44,195 nt of DNA from Methylovulum sp. (lineage in GTDB: Bacteria; Pseudomonadota; Gammaproteobacteria; Methylococcales; Methylomonadaceae). Shown here piece after piece: positions 1 through 8,155 of the stretch (its first letter is position 1; each line of letters opens with the position of its first letter). The position numbers and the translations under genes are program-made. The stretch lies in the NCBI RefSeq assembly GCF_028687615.1, contig NZ_JAQTZU010000024.1, positions 1-44,195 of the forward strand, given 5' to 3'. The notes beneath the pieces were generated by a model. The model did no database searches. It saw only the letters and a program-made list of their open reading frames with translations, and was not told where the DNA came from.

Positions 1-114
1 GCCTTGAACATGATCAGGCAAACCCCAAAGAAACGCATGAGTGTCAAACGTATGCGTAAGGCCGCTGGCTGGGATGACTTGCTTTTAACTGAGATTTTGG
101 CTCAGGTATTTTAA
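1..114 (+). CDS. Transposase C-terminal end (ISAs1-like), partial
   Basis: The first 37 codons are open from the window edge to a TAA at 112-114 and read ALNMIRQTPKKRMSVKRM, later AGWDDLLL. The pattern A-L-N-x-(I/L)-(R/K)-Q, a basic stretch, then AGWD resembles the extreme C-terminus of ISAs1-family DDE transposases. Only the tail is visible, so catalytic residues cannot be checked, and no terminal inverted repeat was recognised in the 100 bases after the stop. It may belong to an intact insertion sequence outside the window or to a remnant. The family call rests on recall of the motif alone. Confidence 0.55.
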   Translation, partial: ALNMIRQTPKKRMSVKRMRKAAGWDDLLLTEILAQVF

Positions 115-211
115 TGAGGTGGCCCTGTGGTCATGGTTCTGCCTGCTTGCGTTAAGTTACGGTCATTTTAGGGGTTTGGATGGTTTTTGTGGTTAAGTCA
201 ATCTCATCACT

Positions 212-574
212 TTAAAAAGTGCCTGCCAATTTCAACACTAAAGCCGTGATCAACACCGTTTGCAAAACGCCTACGCCGACCACCCAACGCACCAGTTCGG
301 CTTTGGTTTCGGCAATATCCCGTTTCAATTCTGACCGCACCAGTTCTATTTTTAACTCCGTTTCCTTAATCCGTGTTTCAAGTTTGACTTCCAATTCTTT
401 TAAATCGCGTTTGGTGCTCAAGTCATCCAGTTGATAATCATGCTTCGCTTGCTCCAACGCGCTATCAATGGCTTGGGTGATGGTTTCCACCTGGGCGGCG
501 GCTTGCTGTTCGGGAACGCCGGCCTCTTTTAATTTGGTCACTAATGCGTAAGTGTCAATGGCTAGGGTGGTCAT
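212..574 (-). CDS. Coiled-coil protein with C-terminal membrane anchor (DUF1640/CCDC90-like)
   Basis: A 120-residue protein. Residues about 20-90 are charged and heptad-like, rich in Lys, Glu, Leu and Ala (for example ELEVKLETRIKETELKIE), as expected of a long coiled coil. Residues about 93-117 (WVVGVGVLQTVLITALVLKL) form a single hydrophobic membrane segment near the C-terminus. This coiled-coil plus tail-anchor layout is that of DUF1640 proteins, relatives of mitochondrial CCDC90/MCUR1, which are common in bacteria but have no settled function there. The gene stands alone on the minus strand and shares its direction with the Uma2 gene beside it. The fold call is good; function is unknown. 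Confidence 0.7.
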   Translation of the reverse strand: MTTLAIDTYALVTKLKEAGVPEQQAAAQVETITQAIDSALEQAKHDYQLDDLSTKRDLKELEVKLETRIKETELKIELVRSELKRDIAETKAELVRWVVGVGVLQTVLITALVLKLAGTF

Positions 575-628
575 GGCTATACCTGTTGATGTGGGGTTTG
601 GGCCATTATATTCCGTGTAAAGTGTGAT

Positions 629-1192
629 TCAAGCCAACACCCCCGAATAAATATCCCTAACGCTGATTTCACAATCCACACAAACAAAAGGCACGCGGTC
701 TTCTTTACCGTAATGGTCTAAGAACCATCCTTGCGAGTTTTGATGGCGGGTATATTTTTCCACACGGTATTTGTCTTGAGCGACTAGGCAGTATTCTTGT
801 ACACTGGAAATATTTTGATAAGCAATGAGTTTTTCGCGTTTATCAATGAGAGCTGTTGCGGGCGAGAGGACTTCAATAATCAGGCACGGCTCGGTCACGG
901 CGTAAGCATCGGTTTCATTTTGGCTACACCCTAGCATCACATCGGGGTAATAATAGGTTTTTTTGTGGGCTATTTTTAATTTGACATCGCTCATGTACAC
1001 GCGGCAACGGGTATCTTTAACTTGGGTGTGCAGGAAACTCACCAAATTAATGCCAATTTGATTATGCGCCCGGCTTGCCCCGGTCATGGCAAAAATTGCC
1101 CCATCGACATATTCATGGCGTTCTTGGCTGGTCATTTCCATAGCCAAATAATCTGCTTCGCTAAGATAGGATATTAACGTATGGGCTAGCAT
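629..1192 (-). CDS. Uma2-family putative endonuclease (PD-(D/E)XK fold)
   Basis: A 187-residue protein, the usual length for the Uma2/DUF820 family. Family motifs appear in order: YLAMEMTSQERHEYVDGAIFAM near the N-terminus, a conserved SRAHNQIGINL, YYPDVMLGC with the presumed catalytic Asp, LIIEVLSPATALIDKREKL with the catalytic Glu and a Lys, and YQNISSVQEYCLVAQD. The fold is that of PD-(D/E)XK nucleases. Members are abundant in cyanobacteria and some methanotrophs, often as many scattered copies, and their biological role is not established. A second family member lies at 3120-3722 on the opposite strand, the other side of msbA. The two are clearly diverged, so this is not a recent duplication. 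Confidence 0.85.
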   Translation of the reverse strand: MLAHTLISYLSEADYLAMEMTSQERHEYVDGAIFAMTGASRAHNQIGINLVSFLHTQVKDTRCRVYMSDVKLKIAHKKTYYYPDVMLGCSQNETDAYAVTEPCLIIEVLSPATALIDKREKLIAYQNISSVQEYCLVAQDKYRVEKYTRHQNSQGWFLDHYGKEDRVPFVCVDCEISVRDIYSGVLA

Positions 1193-1261
1193 GCAACCTC
1201 CAATAAAAATGCTTTAAATACCATCAAAAGGCGCGACTGCCATCATATTACCTTAAAAAAT

Positions 1262-3022
1262 ATGCATAAAACATCCAAAACCAATGGCGAAATTTATAAA
1301 CGCCTGCTCACTTATGTCAAACCTCACCGTAAGCTGTTCATCATCAGCATTTTCGGCTTTCTGATTTATTCCAGTACCCAGCCTTTATTTGCCACGTTGA
1401 TTCAACAAATTATCGATACCTTGCAAGCCAAATCGCGCGAGCAGATGTACTATTTGCCTTTATATTTTAGTGGCTTGGTGGTGGTGCGTGGAATTGGCAA
1501 CTATTTGGGCAACTATTTTCTCGCCAAGGTATCCTTGAATGTGATCCATGCCTTGCGCTGCGAACTATTTGATAAGTATACACAATTACCGACTGTGTAT
1601 TTTGATGACAACAACAGCGGCTACATGATTTCCCGTATCACCCACAATGTCGGGCAAGTCGCGCAGGCGACCACCGATGCGGTGCGTAAGGTCGTGCAGG
1701 AAGGTTTGACGGCATTGGGCCTGCTCGTTTATCTGTTTTACACCAATTGGCAATTGTCCCTGGTGTTTTTGGTGGTCGCGCCGGTGATTGCGTTGCTGGT
1801 CAACTATGTCAGCAAACGCCTACGGATGCTCAGCAAACGCATCCAGGATTCGATTGGTGACATGACCCATATCACCTCGGAATTGGTCAACGGGCATCGC
1901 ATCGTCCGCAGTTACGGCGGCGAAGCGTATGAGAAACGCCGCTTTGTGGAAAGCAGCCTGTACAACCGCCGTCAATCCCTGAAAGCGACCACCACCAGCG
2001 GCATACATAATCAATCCATGCAGTTGGTGATTGCCATCGCACTGGCATTTTTAATGTATATGGCTTTGTTTTTTATGGAACAAGCCAGTGTCGGCGTGTT
2101 TGTCGGCTATTTGACGGCGGCGTTTTTGCTGCCGCGTCCGTTCCGGCAATTGAGCGATGCCAATAGCGACATCCAGCGCGGCATCGTCGCAGCGGAATCT
2201 TTATTCGAGGTGCTGGATACGGAAAGCGAACCGGACAACGGAACTTGCCGGCTTGATTCTTGCCAAGGCGCGTTGGAATTTAGGAATCTGACGTTCCAAT
2301 ATGGTAGTGCCAATGAGCCGGCGTTGATCGATATTAGTTTCAAAGCCGAACCTGGGCAAACCATTGCTTTGGTTGGCGCATCGGGTGGCGGCAAAAGTAC
2401 GCTGGTCAATTTGGTGTCACGTTTTTATCCGCACAGCCAAGGACAAATCTTGTTGGATGGGGTGGAGATCAACGGCTATCAACTGGCAAACCTGCGCCGG
2501 CATATCGCGCTAGTCAACCAACAAGTGATTTTGTTCAATGACACCATTGCCAATAACATCGCTTACGGGGCATTGGCGGGCGCCAGCCGCGCCGCTATCG
2601 AACAGGCGGCGACCGATGCTTATGCGATGGAATTTGTCAGCAAACTGGAGCACGGTCTGGATACGGAAATTGGTGAAAACGGCGTAAAATTATCGGGAGG
2701 TCAGCGGCAACGCCTGGCCTTGGCAAGGGCGTTGCTCAAAGACGCACCGATTTTAATTTTGGATGAAGCCACCTCCGCCCTGGATACCGAATCCGAGCGG
2801 TATATCCAAGCGGCTTTGCAAAAAGTCTTATGCAACCGTACCACGCTGGTCATCGCGCACCGCTTATCGACGATAGAAAATGCCGATGTCATTTTGGTCA
2901 TGGAGCAGGGGCGCATTGTCGAGCGTGGTTCGCATCAGCAATTGCTGGCGAAAGGTGGGGTCTATGCGCGGTTACATGCGATGCAATTTAAAGAAGACAA
3001 GAATACGCTCGATGCCGTTTAA
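1262..3022 (+). CDS. msbA: Lipid A export ATP-binding/permease protein MsbA
   Basis: A 586-residue half-transporter of the type that flips the lipid A core across the inner membrane and is needed for LPS export. Residues about 1-310 form a type-I ABC exporter membrane domain with hydrophobic stretches (LFIISIFGFLIYSS, LVFLVVAPVIALLV). The nucleotide-binding domain follows: Walker A GASGGGKST at 372-380, signature LSGGQ at 477-481, Walker B ILILDEATSALD, and the switch His in VIAHRLST. Length matches MsbA (about 580). Heptose-pathway genes downstream on the same strand fit an LPS role. No clear Shine-Dalgarno precedes the ATG, whose upstream stretch is A-rich. Other lipid or peptide exporters of the family are possible alternatives, but sequence and context favour MsbA. 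Confidence 0.9.
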   Translation: MHKTSKTNGEIYKRLLTYVKPHRKLFIISIFGFLIYSSTQPLFATLIQQIIDTLQAKSREQMYYLPLYFSGLVVVRGIGNYLGNYFLAKVSLNVIHALRCELFDKYTQLPTVYFDDNNSGYMISRITHNVGQVAQATTDAVRKVVQEGLTALGLLVYLFYTNWQLSLVFLVVAPVIALLVNYVSKRLRMLSKRIQDSIGDMTHITSELVNGHRIVRSYGGEAYEKRRFVESSLYNRRQSLKATTTSGIHNQSMQLVIAIALAFLMYMALFFMEQASVGVFVGYLTAAFLLPRPFRQLSDANSDIQRGIVAAESLFEVLDTESEPDNGTCRLDSCQGALEFRNLTFQYGSANEPALIDISFKAEPGQTIALVGASGGGKSTLVNLVSRFYPHSQGQILLDGVEINGYQLANLRRHIALVNQQVILFNDTIANNIAYGALAGASRAAIEQAATDAYAMEFVSKLEHGLDTEIGENGVKLSGGQRQRLALARALLKDAPILILDEATSALDTESERYIQAALQKVLCNRTTLVIAHRLSTIENADVILVMEQGRIVERGSHQQLLAKGGVYARLHAMQFKEDKNTLDAV

Positions 3023-3092
3023 GGCATGGTCATGAAATAGTTTCGACAATTACCAGACAGACCTTTCAGGTTTTAAAAACCTGAAAGCAACT
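3023..3092. repeat. Degenerate copy of the nested palindrome family
   Basis: Between msbA and the second Uma2 gene lies CTTTCAGGTTTT (3063-3074), one A, then AAAACCTGAAAG (3076-3087), a perfect 12-bp inverted repeat. The left flank (GGCATGG, AATAGTTT, ACAATTACC, AGACCT) aligns with the left flank of the larger element at 32784-32882. The matching right arm is missing, so this looks like a decayed family member. As RNA it forms a hairpin and could end msbA transcription, but no T-run follows. Confidence 0.6.
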
Positions 3093-3119
3093 GAAACTAA
3101 AAATGTGGAGAATTTCGAT

Positions 3120-3722
3120 ATGGTAGCGAATCTTAAACAAGAACCGGCATGGATGAGTGAAGAAGAGTATTTACGCACGGAAGTGGAGCGCGAAATCAAG
3201 CATGAATATATTGATGGTTATATTTATGCGATGGCGGGCGTTAAGAAAAATCATCAGCGCATTACGGTCAATCTTTCCAGCGCGTTCAGGATTTTTTTAC
3301 ATGGTAAGCCTTGTGAACCCTTTGCCTCTGATGTAAAGGTCAAAGTCGGCAGCAAATTTTTCTACCCCGATGTCATGGTGGTCTGCGAAGACAACAACCA
3401 AGACTACTACACCGAAACGCCAGTGATCATCGTCGAAGTGCTGTCCAAATCGACCCGGCGCCTAGATGAAACCATTAAAAAATTGGCTTACCAAAATATA
3501 CCGTCACTGCAAGAATATGTGCTGATCGAGCAAGATTTTGTCGATGTCGAAGTCTGTCGGCGCAGCCAAGCTTGGGTGTCCAGCCATTATTTCTTGGGCG
3601 ATAGCGTCCTCTTTGAAGCCATCGGCCTGGAGATGACTGTGGCGGACATTTATGAACGGGTCGAAAATGAAGACATGCAGACGTTTTTAGCCCAAGCCGA
3701 AACCGAAACTATCATCCCGTAA
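3120..3722 (+). CDS. Uma2-family putative endonuclease (PD-(D/E)XK fold)
   Basis: A 200-residue protein when started at the ATG at 3120, which has GTGGAG about nine bases upstream. A GTG at 3105 would add five residues but consumes that ribosome site. Family motifs are all present: YLRTEVEREIKHEYIDGYIYAM, KNHQRITVNL, FFYPDVMVVC, VIIVEVLSKSTRRLDE and YQNIPSLQEYVLIEQD, giving the Asp, Glu and Lys of a PD-(D/E)XK site. It sits between msbA and gmhA and ends 12 bases before gmhA, so it is probably co-transcribed with the heptose genes. A role in LPS synthesis is not expected; this is likely a chance insertion into the operon. Confidence 0.85.
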   Translation: MVANLKQEPAWMSEEEYLRTEVEREIKHEYIDGYIYAMAGVKKNHQRITVNLSSAFRIFLHGKPCEPFASDVKVKVGSKFFYPDVMVVCEDNNQDYYTETPVIIVEVLSKSTRRLDETIKKLAYQNIPSLQEYVLIEQDFVDVEVCRRSQAWVSSHYFLGDSVLFEAIGLEMTVADIYERVENEDMQTFLAQAETETIIP

Positions 3723-3734
3723 CCAGGAGTTTTT

Positions 3735-4301
3735 TTGAAAACCTTTATTTCCGTACTGGAAGACCACCGCGAGATGGTCAATAACTTGGCGAGCTGTAAC
3801 GGCGAAATCGAAGCGGCGGGCGAGTTGCTGGTCAGCACCTTAAACCACGGCGGCAAAATTCTGCTGTGCGGCAACGGTGGCAGTGCCGCCGATTGCCAAC
3901 ATATCGCCGCCGAATTGGTCGTGCGTTATGAAAAAAACCGTGCCGCGATGCCCGCTTTGGCTTTGACCACCGACTCGTCCATCCTGACCGCGCACAGTAA
4001 CGATGTGGGATTTGAGAGCGTGTTTTCCCGTCAAGTCGAAGCGTTCGGCCAGCCGGGCGATTGCCTGGTCGCCATTTCCACATCCGGCAAAAGCCCGAAC
4101 ATCATCAAAGCCGCGCAAGTGGCCCGGCAAAAAGGCTTATCAGTGATTGCGATGACCGGCGGTGACGGCGGGCAGTTGCTGCCTCATGCCAGCATTGCGA
4201 TTGTCGTTCCGTCCAGCGTGACCGCCCGCATCCAGGAAGCGCATATCCTGATCGGGCATTGGTGGTGCGGCTGGATTGAAGGGCATTGCTCAACATCATA
4301 G
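3735..4301 (+). CDS. gmhA: Phosphoheptose isomerase GmhA
   Basis: Converts sedoheptulose 7-phosphate to D-glycero-D-manno-heptose 7-phosphate, the first step to the ADP-heptose of LPS core. The 188-residue protein has the SIS-domain signatures LLCGNGGSAADCQHIAAE and AISTSGKSPN, and the zinc-site region RIQEAHILIGH with the expected Gln and His. Length matches the family (about 190). The start is a TTG at 3735 with AGGAG five bases upstream; no suitable ATG is in frame. The last residues (WWCGWIEGHCSTS) differ from typical endings, but the length is normal and nothing catalytic is lost. It lies directly upstream of hldE and hldD. Confidence 0.92.
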   Translation: MKTFISVLEDHREMVNNLASCNGEIEAAGELLVSTLNHGGKILLCGNGGSAADCQHIAAELVVRYEKNRAAMPALALTTDSSILTAHSNDVGFESVFSRQVEAFGQPGDCLVAISTSGKSPNIIKAAQVARQKGLSVIAMTGGDGGQLLPHASIAIVVPSSVTARIQEAHILIGHWWCGWIEGHCSTS

Positions 4302-4364
4302 TGACTAAAAACCTGTTGGCCTTCCAAACGCTGGCACGTTTATGCAAATTATTAAGGAACACCC

Positions 4365-5792
4365 ATGTTAGCCACCCTACCTGATTTTACCCAGGCCAAA
4401 ATTATCGTCATCGGCGATGTCATGCTGGATCGCTACTGGTCCGGGCAAGCCTCGCGGATTTCCCCCGAAGCCCCTGTGCCCGTGGTGCGGGTCAACAACC
4501 ACGAAGACCGCGTTGGCGGGGCGGCGAATGTCGCGCTCAACATCGCCCGCTTGGGGGGGCGCGTCACGTTGTTGGGCGTGGTCGGCGACGATGCCGAAGG
4601 TGATATTTTAAAACACATGCTGGAAGCCGAAGGTGTGCATTGCGCGTTTGTTTTCCAACCGTCAATACGGACGATATGTAAGTTACGCATCATGGCGCAG
4701 CATCAGCAATTGATCCGTGTGGATTTTGAACAGGTGCCATTGCAATTTGACTTTGCCGCTTTGCAAAGCCTGTTGCAGGAACAATTGCTTGACCACGATG
4801 TCTTGGTGCTCTCGGATTACGGCAAAGGCACTTTGACGGATGTCGCAGCCTGCATCCGAAGCGCGAAACAAGTCGGCCTTAACGTGCTGGTCGACCCCAA
4901 AGGCACAGATTTCCACCGTTATGCCAATGCCGATGTCATTACGCCGAATTTAGCTGAATTGCAGGCGGTGGTCGGAGCTTGTGCCGATGAACTGGCCTTG
5001 CAGGCGAAAGGCCGTAAGCTGATTGCCGACCAGCAAATTGCCGCCTTATTGTTGACCCGTGGCGAAGCGGGCATGACGCTGGTTTTGCCAGAGTCCAGCC
5101 ATTCTCTGCCGGCCCGGGCCAAAGACGTGTTTGATGTGACGGGTGCGGGCGACACGGTCATTGCCGTCATGTCTTTAGGCATGGCGGTCAAATTACCGTT
5201 GCAGGAAGCGATGTATCTGGCAAATCTGGCGGGCGGGATTGTCGTGGGCAAACTGGGTACGTCCACCGTGTCACATGAAGAATTAACCCGCGCCTTGCAT
5301 GGTGACCGTGATGCGGCTGTTTACGGCATCGTCTCCGAAGATGAACTGGCCTGCCTGATCAGCCATGCCCAAGCAGGTGGCGAACGCGTGATTATGACCA
5401 ACGGCTGTTTCGATTTGCTGCATGCAGGCCATGTCACTTATCTGCAACAGGCCAGGGCCTTGGGTGACCGCTTGATAGTCGCGGTCAATTCCGATGCGTC
5501 CGTGAAAATCCTCAAGGGCGAAACCCGCCCGATCAACGGCTTGCAGCAACGCATGACCGTATTGGCGGCTTTGGCCTGTGTTGATTGGGTGGTGGCGTTT
5601 GAGGAAGAAACGCCGGAACGTTTGTACTGCAAGCTGTTGCCCGATGTCATCGTCAAAGGCGGCGACTATACGCAGGGCCAAGTCGCAGGGGGTGATTGCG
5701 TCATCAAAGCGGGCGGTGAGGTGAAAATTTTGTCCTTTGTCGAAGGACAATCGACAACCCACATGATCAACAAAGCTCGGGGTGAAGAATGA
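4365..5792 (+). CDS. hldE: Bifunctional heptose 7-phosphate kinase / heptose 1-phosphate adenylyltransferase HldE
   Basis: A 475-residue two-domain enzyme. The N-terminal PfkB/ribokinase domain phosphorylates heptose 7-phosphate at C1; [15 protein letters not shown] is at about residue 51 and the kinase signature DVTGAGDT starts at 257. The C-terminal nucleotidyltransferase domain makes ADP-D,D-heptose; its [15 protein letters not shown] motif starts at 346. The length is that of the fused enzyme rather than separate HldA and HldC. AAGGAAC precedes the ATG. The stop overlaps the hldD start by four bases (ATGA), a translational coupling. Order gmhA-hldE-hldD follows the pathway. Confidence 0.95.
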   Translation: MLATLPDFTQAKIIVIGDVMLDRYWSGQASRISPEAPVPVVRVNNHEDRVGGAANVALNIARLGGRVTLLGVVGDDAEGDILKHMLEAEGVHCAFVFQPSIRTICKLRIMAQHQQLIRVDFEQVPLQFDFAALQSLLQEQLLDHDVLVLSDYGKGTLTDVAACIRSAKQVGLNVLVDPKGTDFHRYANADVITPNLAELQAVVGACADELALQAKGRKLIADQQIAALLLTRGEAGMTLVLPESSHSLPARAKDVFDVTGAGDTVIAVMSLGMAVKLPLQEAMYLANLAGGIVVGKLGTSTVSHEELTRALHGDRDAAVYGIVSEDELACLISHAQAGGERVIMTNGCFDLLHAGHVTYLQQARALGDRLIVAVNSDASVKILKGETRPINGLQQRMTVLAALACVDWVVAFEEETPERLYCKLLPDVIVKGGDYTQGQVAGGDCVIKAGGEVKILSFVEGQSTTHMINKARGEE

Positions 5793-6736
5793 TTATTGTC
5801 ACAGGCGGCGCGGGATTTATCGGCAGCAACTTGATCCGCGCCCTGAACGAAAGGGGCGAGCGCAATATTTTATTGGTTGATAATCTGAGCAATGGTCATA
5901 AGATGCTCAATATCGCCGATTTGGACATTGCCGATTATTGCGATAAAAACGACTTGTTTGCCAAACTTGCCGTGCCGGAAACCTTGCAAAAAATCCGCGC
6001 CGTTTTCCATCAAGGCGCCTGTTCGTCGACCACCGAATGGGACGGGCGGTATGTCATGAAGAATAACTATGAGTATTCCAAACAACTGCTGCATATTTGC
6101 CGGGTTGACAGGATTCCGTTCATCTATGCTTCATCAGCGTCGGTTTACGGCAACGGGCAGAATGGTTTTAGCGTTGACCGGGCCTGCGAACAGCCGATCA
6201 ACATGTACGCCTATTCCAAGTTCCTGTTCGACCAGCACGTCCGCCATATCCTGCCGACCACCAGCAGCCAGGTCGTTGGCTTCCGCTATTTCAACGTCTA
6301 TGGCCCCCGCGAACAGCACAAGGGTTCAATGAGCAGCACCGCCTTCCATTTCAACCAACAAATCATCAACGATCAAGTCGCCCGCTTATTTGCAGGTTGC
6401 GACGGTTACGGTGACGGGCAGCAGCAACGTGATTTTGTTTATGTCGGCGATGTCGTGGATGTCAACCTCTGGTTTCTCGACCACGCGCTATCGGGTATTT
6501 TCAATGTGGGTACAGGCAAAGCCGCAACGTTCAACGCCGTTGCCGAAGCGGTGGTCGATTGGCATGGAAAAGGCCGCATCGAATACATCCCGTTTCCTGA
6601 GCATCTGAAAGGCGCGTACCAAAGCTACACCCAAGCGGATATTTCCGGCTTAAGGCAAGCGGGCTACAGTAAAGAGTTTTTGACGGTCAAAGAAGGCGTG
6701 GCTTGCTATCTGGACTGGTTGAATAAGAAGGGCTAA
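5789..6736 (+). CDS. hldD: ADP-L-glycero-D-manno-heptose 6-epimerase HldD
   Basis: Last step of ADP-heptose synthesis, inverting C6 of the heptose. The 315-residue protein is an extended short-chain dehydrogenase: NADP-binding GGAGFIGSN at residues 6-14, Ser-rich SSASVYG near 115-121, and catalytic Y140-x-x-x-K144 within MYAYSK. The HldD-specific stretch [22 protein letters not shown] near residue 77 and [19 protein letters not shown] identify the subfamily. It overlaps hldE by four bases and ends the operon. A perfect 11-bp hairpin lies 41 bases after the stop. Confidence 0.95.
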   Translation: MIIVTGGAGFIGSNLIRALNERGERNILLVDNLSNGHKMLNIADLDIADYCDKNDLFAKLAVPETLQKIRAVFHQGACSSTTEWDGRYVMKNNYEYSKQLLHICRVDRIPFIYASSASVYGNGQNGFSVDRACEQPINMYAYSKFLFDQHVRHILPTTSSQVVGFRYFNVYGPREQHKGSMSSTAFHFNQQIINDQVARLFAGCDGYGDGQQQRDFVYVGDVVDVNLWFLDHALSGIFNVGTGKAATFNAVAEAVVDWHGKGRIEYIPFPEHLKGAYQSYTQADISGLRQAGYSKEFLTVKEGVACYLDWLNKKG

Positions 6737-6776
6737 ATTTTATTGCGGCACGGCGTAGCATCGGGCCACGAGGTAA

Positions 6777-6815
6777 ACGCATCATTCATCATTCATTGGT
6801 TACGGAATGATGCGT
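6777..6815. terminator. Hairpin downstream of hldD
   Basis: ACGCATCATTC (6777-6787) and GAATGATGCGT (6805-6815) are exact inverted repeats with a 17-base loop. No T-run follows, so it may be a 3'-end stabilising or Rho-assisted structure rather than a classical terminator, or a REP-like repeat. Confidence 0.45.
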
Positions 6816-6950
6816 ATCTGGAATCGCGCTATTTTCAGGGCCGATGCAATTTCGAGGTTATTGCCAGATGCTTGGCTGTCGGTCGAGCACGGTCAACTGA
6901 TTTTTATAGTTAGACTGTTGGGCTTTTTTAACATCCTAGTAAACCCCGCC

Positions 6951-7067
6951 TTTAAGGATTTGGCCATTAATAACTTCCCGATATTAAGACCTGACAGGTT
7001 TTTGAAACCTGTCAGGTCTAGGGTTTCAAGAATGGTTCAGGGAAGTTATTTTTAGCCAAATCCTAAA
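6951..7067. repeat. Composite nested inverted repeat (MITE-like)
   Basis: The inner arms AGACCTGACAGGTTT (6987-7001) and AAACCTGTCAGGTCT (7005-7019) are perfect 15-bp inverted repeats. The outer arms, about 28 bp at 6951-6979 and 7040-7067, are near-perfect and share GGATTTGGC and AATAACTTCCC. The inner core is the same as at 32820-32852, while the outer arms are different in sequence. About 117 bp in total, with no coding capacity. Confidence 0.75.
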
Positions 7068-7305
7068 TTACCTCATTGCACCGTCAAAATTAAGACCCGC
7101 CGTGTGATATGACTCAGGCAACTGCGTGATATGACTTATAGAATATAGTAAAAATCAGGTTTTGATACGCCGAAGGCCCTGATTTACCTAGACACCATCA
7201 ATCAAACCAATAATATTAGGCGAATTTCGTGCCAAAATCAGCGTCATTTTGTCGCGCGGCAATATGCCACATTTTCAATTGTTTATCTGATCTTTAAACT
7301 CCGCC

Positions 7306-7333
7306 CTGACTGTTGGTGAATCTCGGCAGTCAG
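7306..7333 (+). promoter_or_regulatory. Leader hairpin upstream of the peptidase gene
   Basis: CTGACTG (7306-7312) and CAGTCAG (7327-7333) are exact inverted repeats with a 14-base loop, 16 bases before the terminator stem at 7350. The two-hairpin order is what an attenuated leader would look like, though no antiterminator pairing was demonstrated. Confidence 0.35.
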
Positions 7334-7349
7334 TATCCTTCCTCTCGAC

Positions 7350-7382
7350 AATGCGGACAGTGGTTTAGTCCGCATTTTTTTT
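7350..7382 (+). terminator. Strong intrinsic terminator 19 bases before a start codon
   Basis: AATGCGGAC (7350-7358) pairs perfectly with GTCCGCATT (7368-7376) around a nine-base loop and is followed by an unbroken T-run to 7382. The ATG of the next gene is at 7402. It either ends transcription from upstream or acts as an attenuator of the peptidase gene. Confidence 0.8.
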
Positions 7383-7401
7383 CACACAGGGGTGTATCTC
7401 A

Positions 7402-8070
7402 ATGAATCGTAGCTATCTCGCCAAACAGTCTTTTAGATCAACGGATATGAAAGAGCTCGGCATGAAAACCGCCATCCATGAAGCGGGTCATGCTGCGGCG
7501 ATTTATTTTGGTAATAAGCAAAAGCAACTGCCGCCAGTCTGTTTTCAAATCGCCATCACCGGCTTATGCCAGAATACGGCATCAGGAATTGTATGGCTTG
7601 CCAAAGTGGACGGCGGGCGTTTAATCCACACCCTGCCTTCGTCTGTACCCGAAGCGACACGGGAATTTTCCGCAGTGCAAAAGCAGGCCTATATCAATGC
7701 GTTTGAAGCGGACATCATCAATTTATTGGTCGGCCCTCTCGCCGAGGCCAATTATATCGCCTTGCGTGACGATGAAATTTTTAATTCCCGCCTGGTGAAT
7801 ATCAGCTCCCTGCATCACTACGGCGGCGCGACTGATTTGCAACTGGTCAACGATTATCTTGATTGCTTTAATTTTGATCCTATGGCACGCGAGCAAAAAA
7901 TAGCTGAATTATTCGCCGTAGCGTTTACTTTTATTCATGACAGGGACAATTGGCGGGCGATTATAGGCTTGGCGAATTTTATCCTGGCGAACAGCCAACA
8001 AGTCATAGAATGCGAAGAAATTATTGCCGTGCTTGATGCACACAGCGGGGCAAGAAGAAAAGCCGCTTGA
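7402..8070 (+). CDS. Free-standing M41 (FtsH-type) peptidase-like protein
   Basis: A 222-residue protein with the zinc motif HEAGH at residues 26-30 (AIHEAGHAAAIY), a GPLAEANY segment near 111-118, and GGATDLQLVNDYL with D145. These correspond in order to HEAGH, the (G/R)xAEE-type segment and the third metal ligand Asp (ASNDI-type) of FtsH, so the peptidase-M41 fold is likely. Unlike FtsH it has no AAA+ ATPase domain and no membrane segment, so any substrate unfolding must come from elsewhere. The start follows AGGGGTG. The substrate is unknown. It is monocistronic, preceded by a terminator-like leader and followed by convergent yggS. Confidence 0.65.
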   Translation: MNRSYLAKQSFRSTDMKELGMKTAIHEAGHAAAIYFGNKQKQLPPVCFQIAITGLCQNTASGIVWLAKVDGGRLIHTLPSSVPEATREFSAVQKQAYINAFEADIINLLVGPLAEANYIALRDDEIFNSRLVNISSLHHYGGATDLQLVNDYLDCFNFDPMAREQKIAELFAVAFTFIHDRDNWRAIIGLANFILANSQQVIECEEIIAVLDAHSGARRKAA

Positions 8071-8155
8071 ATAACGCCCAAGACCGGATAATTATGAGTT
8101 TTATCGGGCATACTGGACACTGCAAGCTTTCCAGCAGGGCGGATGTTTAAACATT

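Larger units (their letters stand above)
6737..7401. other. Intergenic region with several hairpins, hldD to peptidase gene
   Basis: No convincing gene is present. It contains a hairpin after hldD (6777-6815), a composite inverted-repeat element (6951-7067), a small hairpin (7306-7333) and a strong intrinsic terminator (7350-7382). An 82-codon open frame at 6807-7055 runs through the repeat element and looks accidental. Confidence 0.7.

Noticed and set aside
4240-4330. Possible frameshift at the 3' end of gmhA
   Set aside because: The last residues look unusual, but total length and all zinc-site residues are normal, and a shifted frame gives no clearly better ending.
6807-7055. An 82-codon open frame after hldD
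   Set aside because: It runs through the inverted-repeat element and has no family motif.
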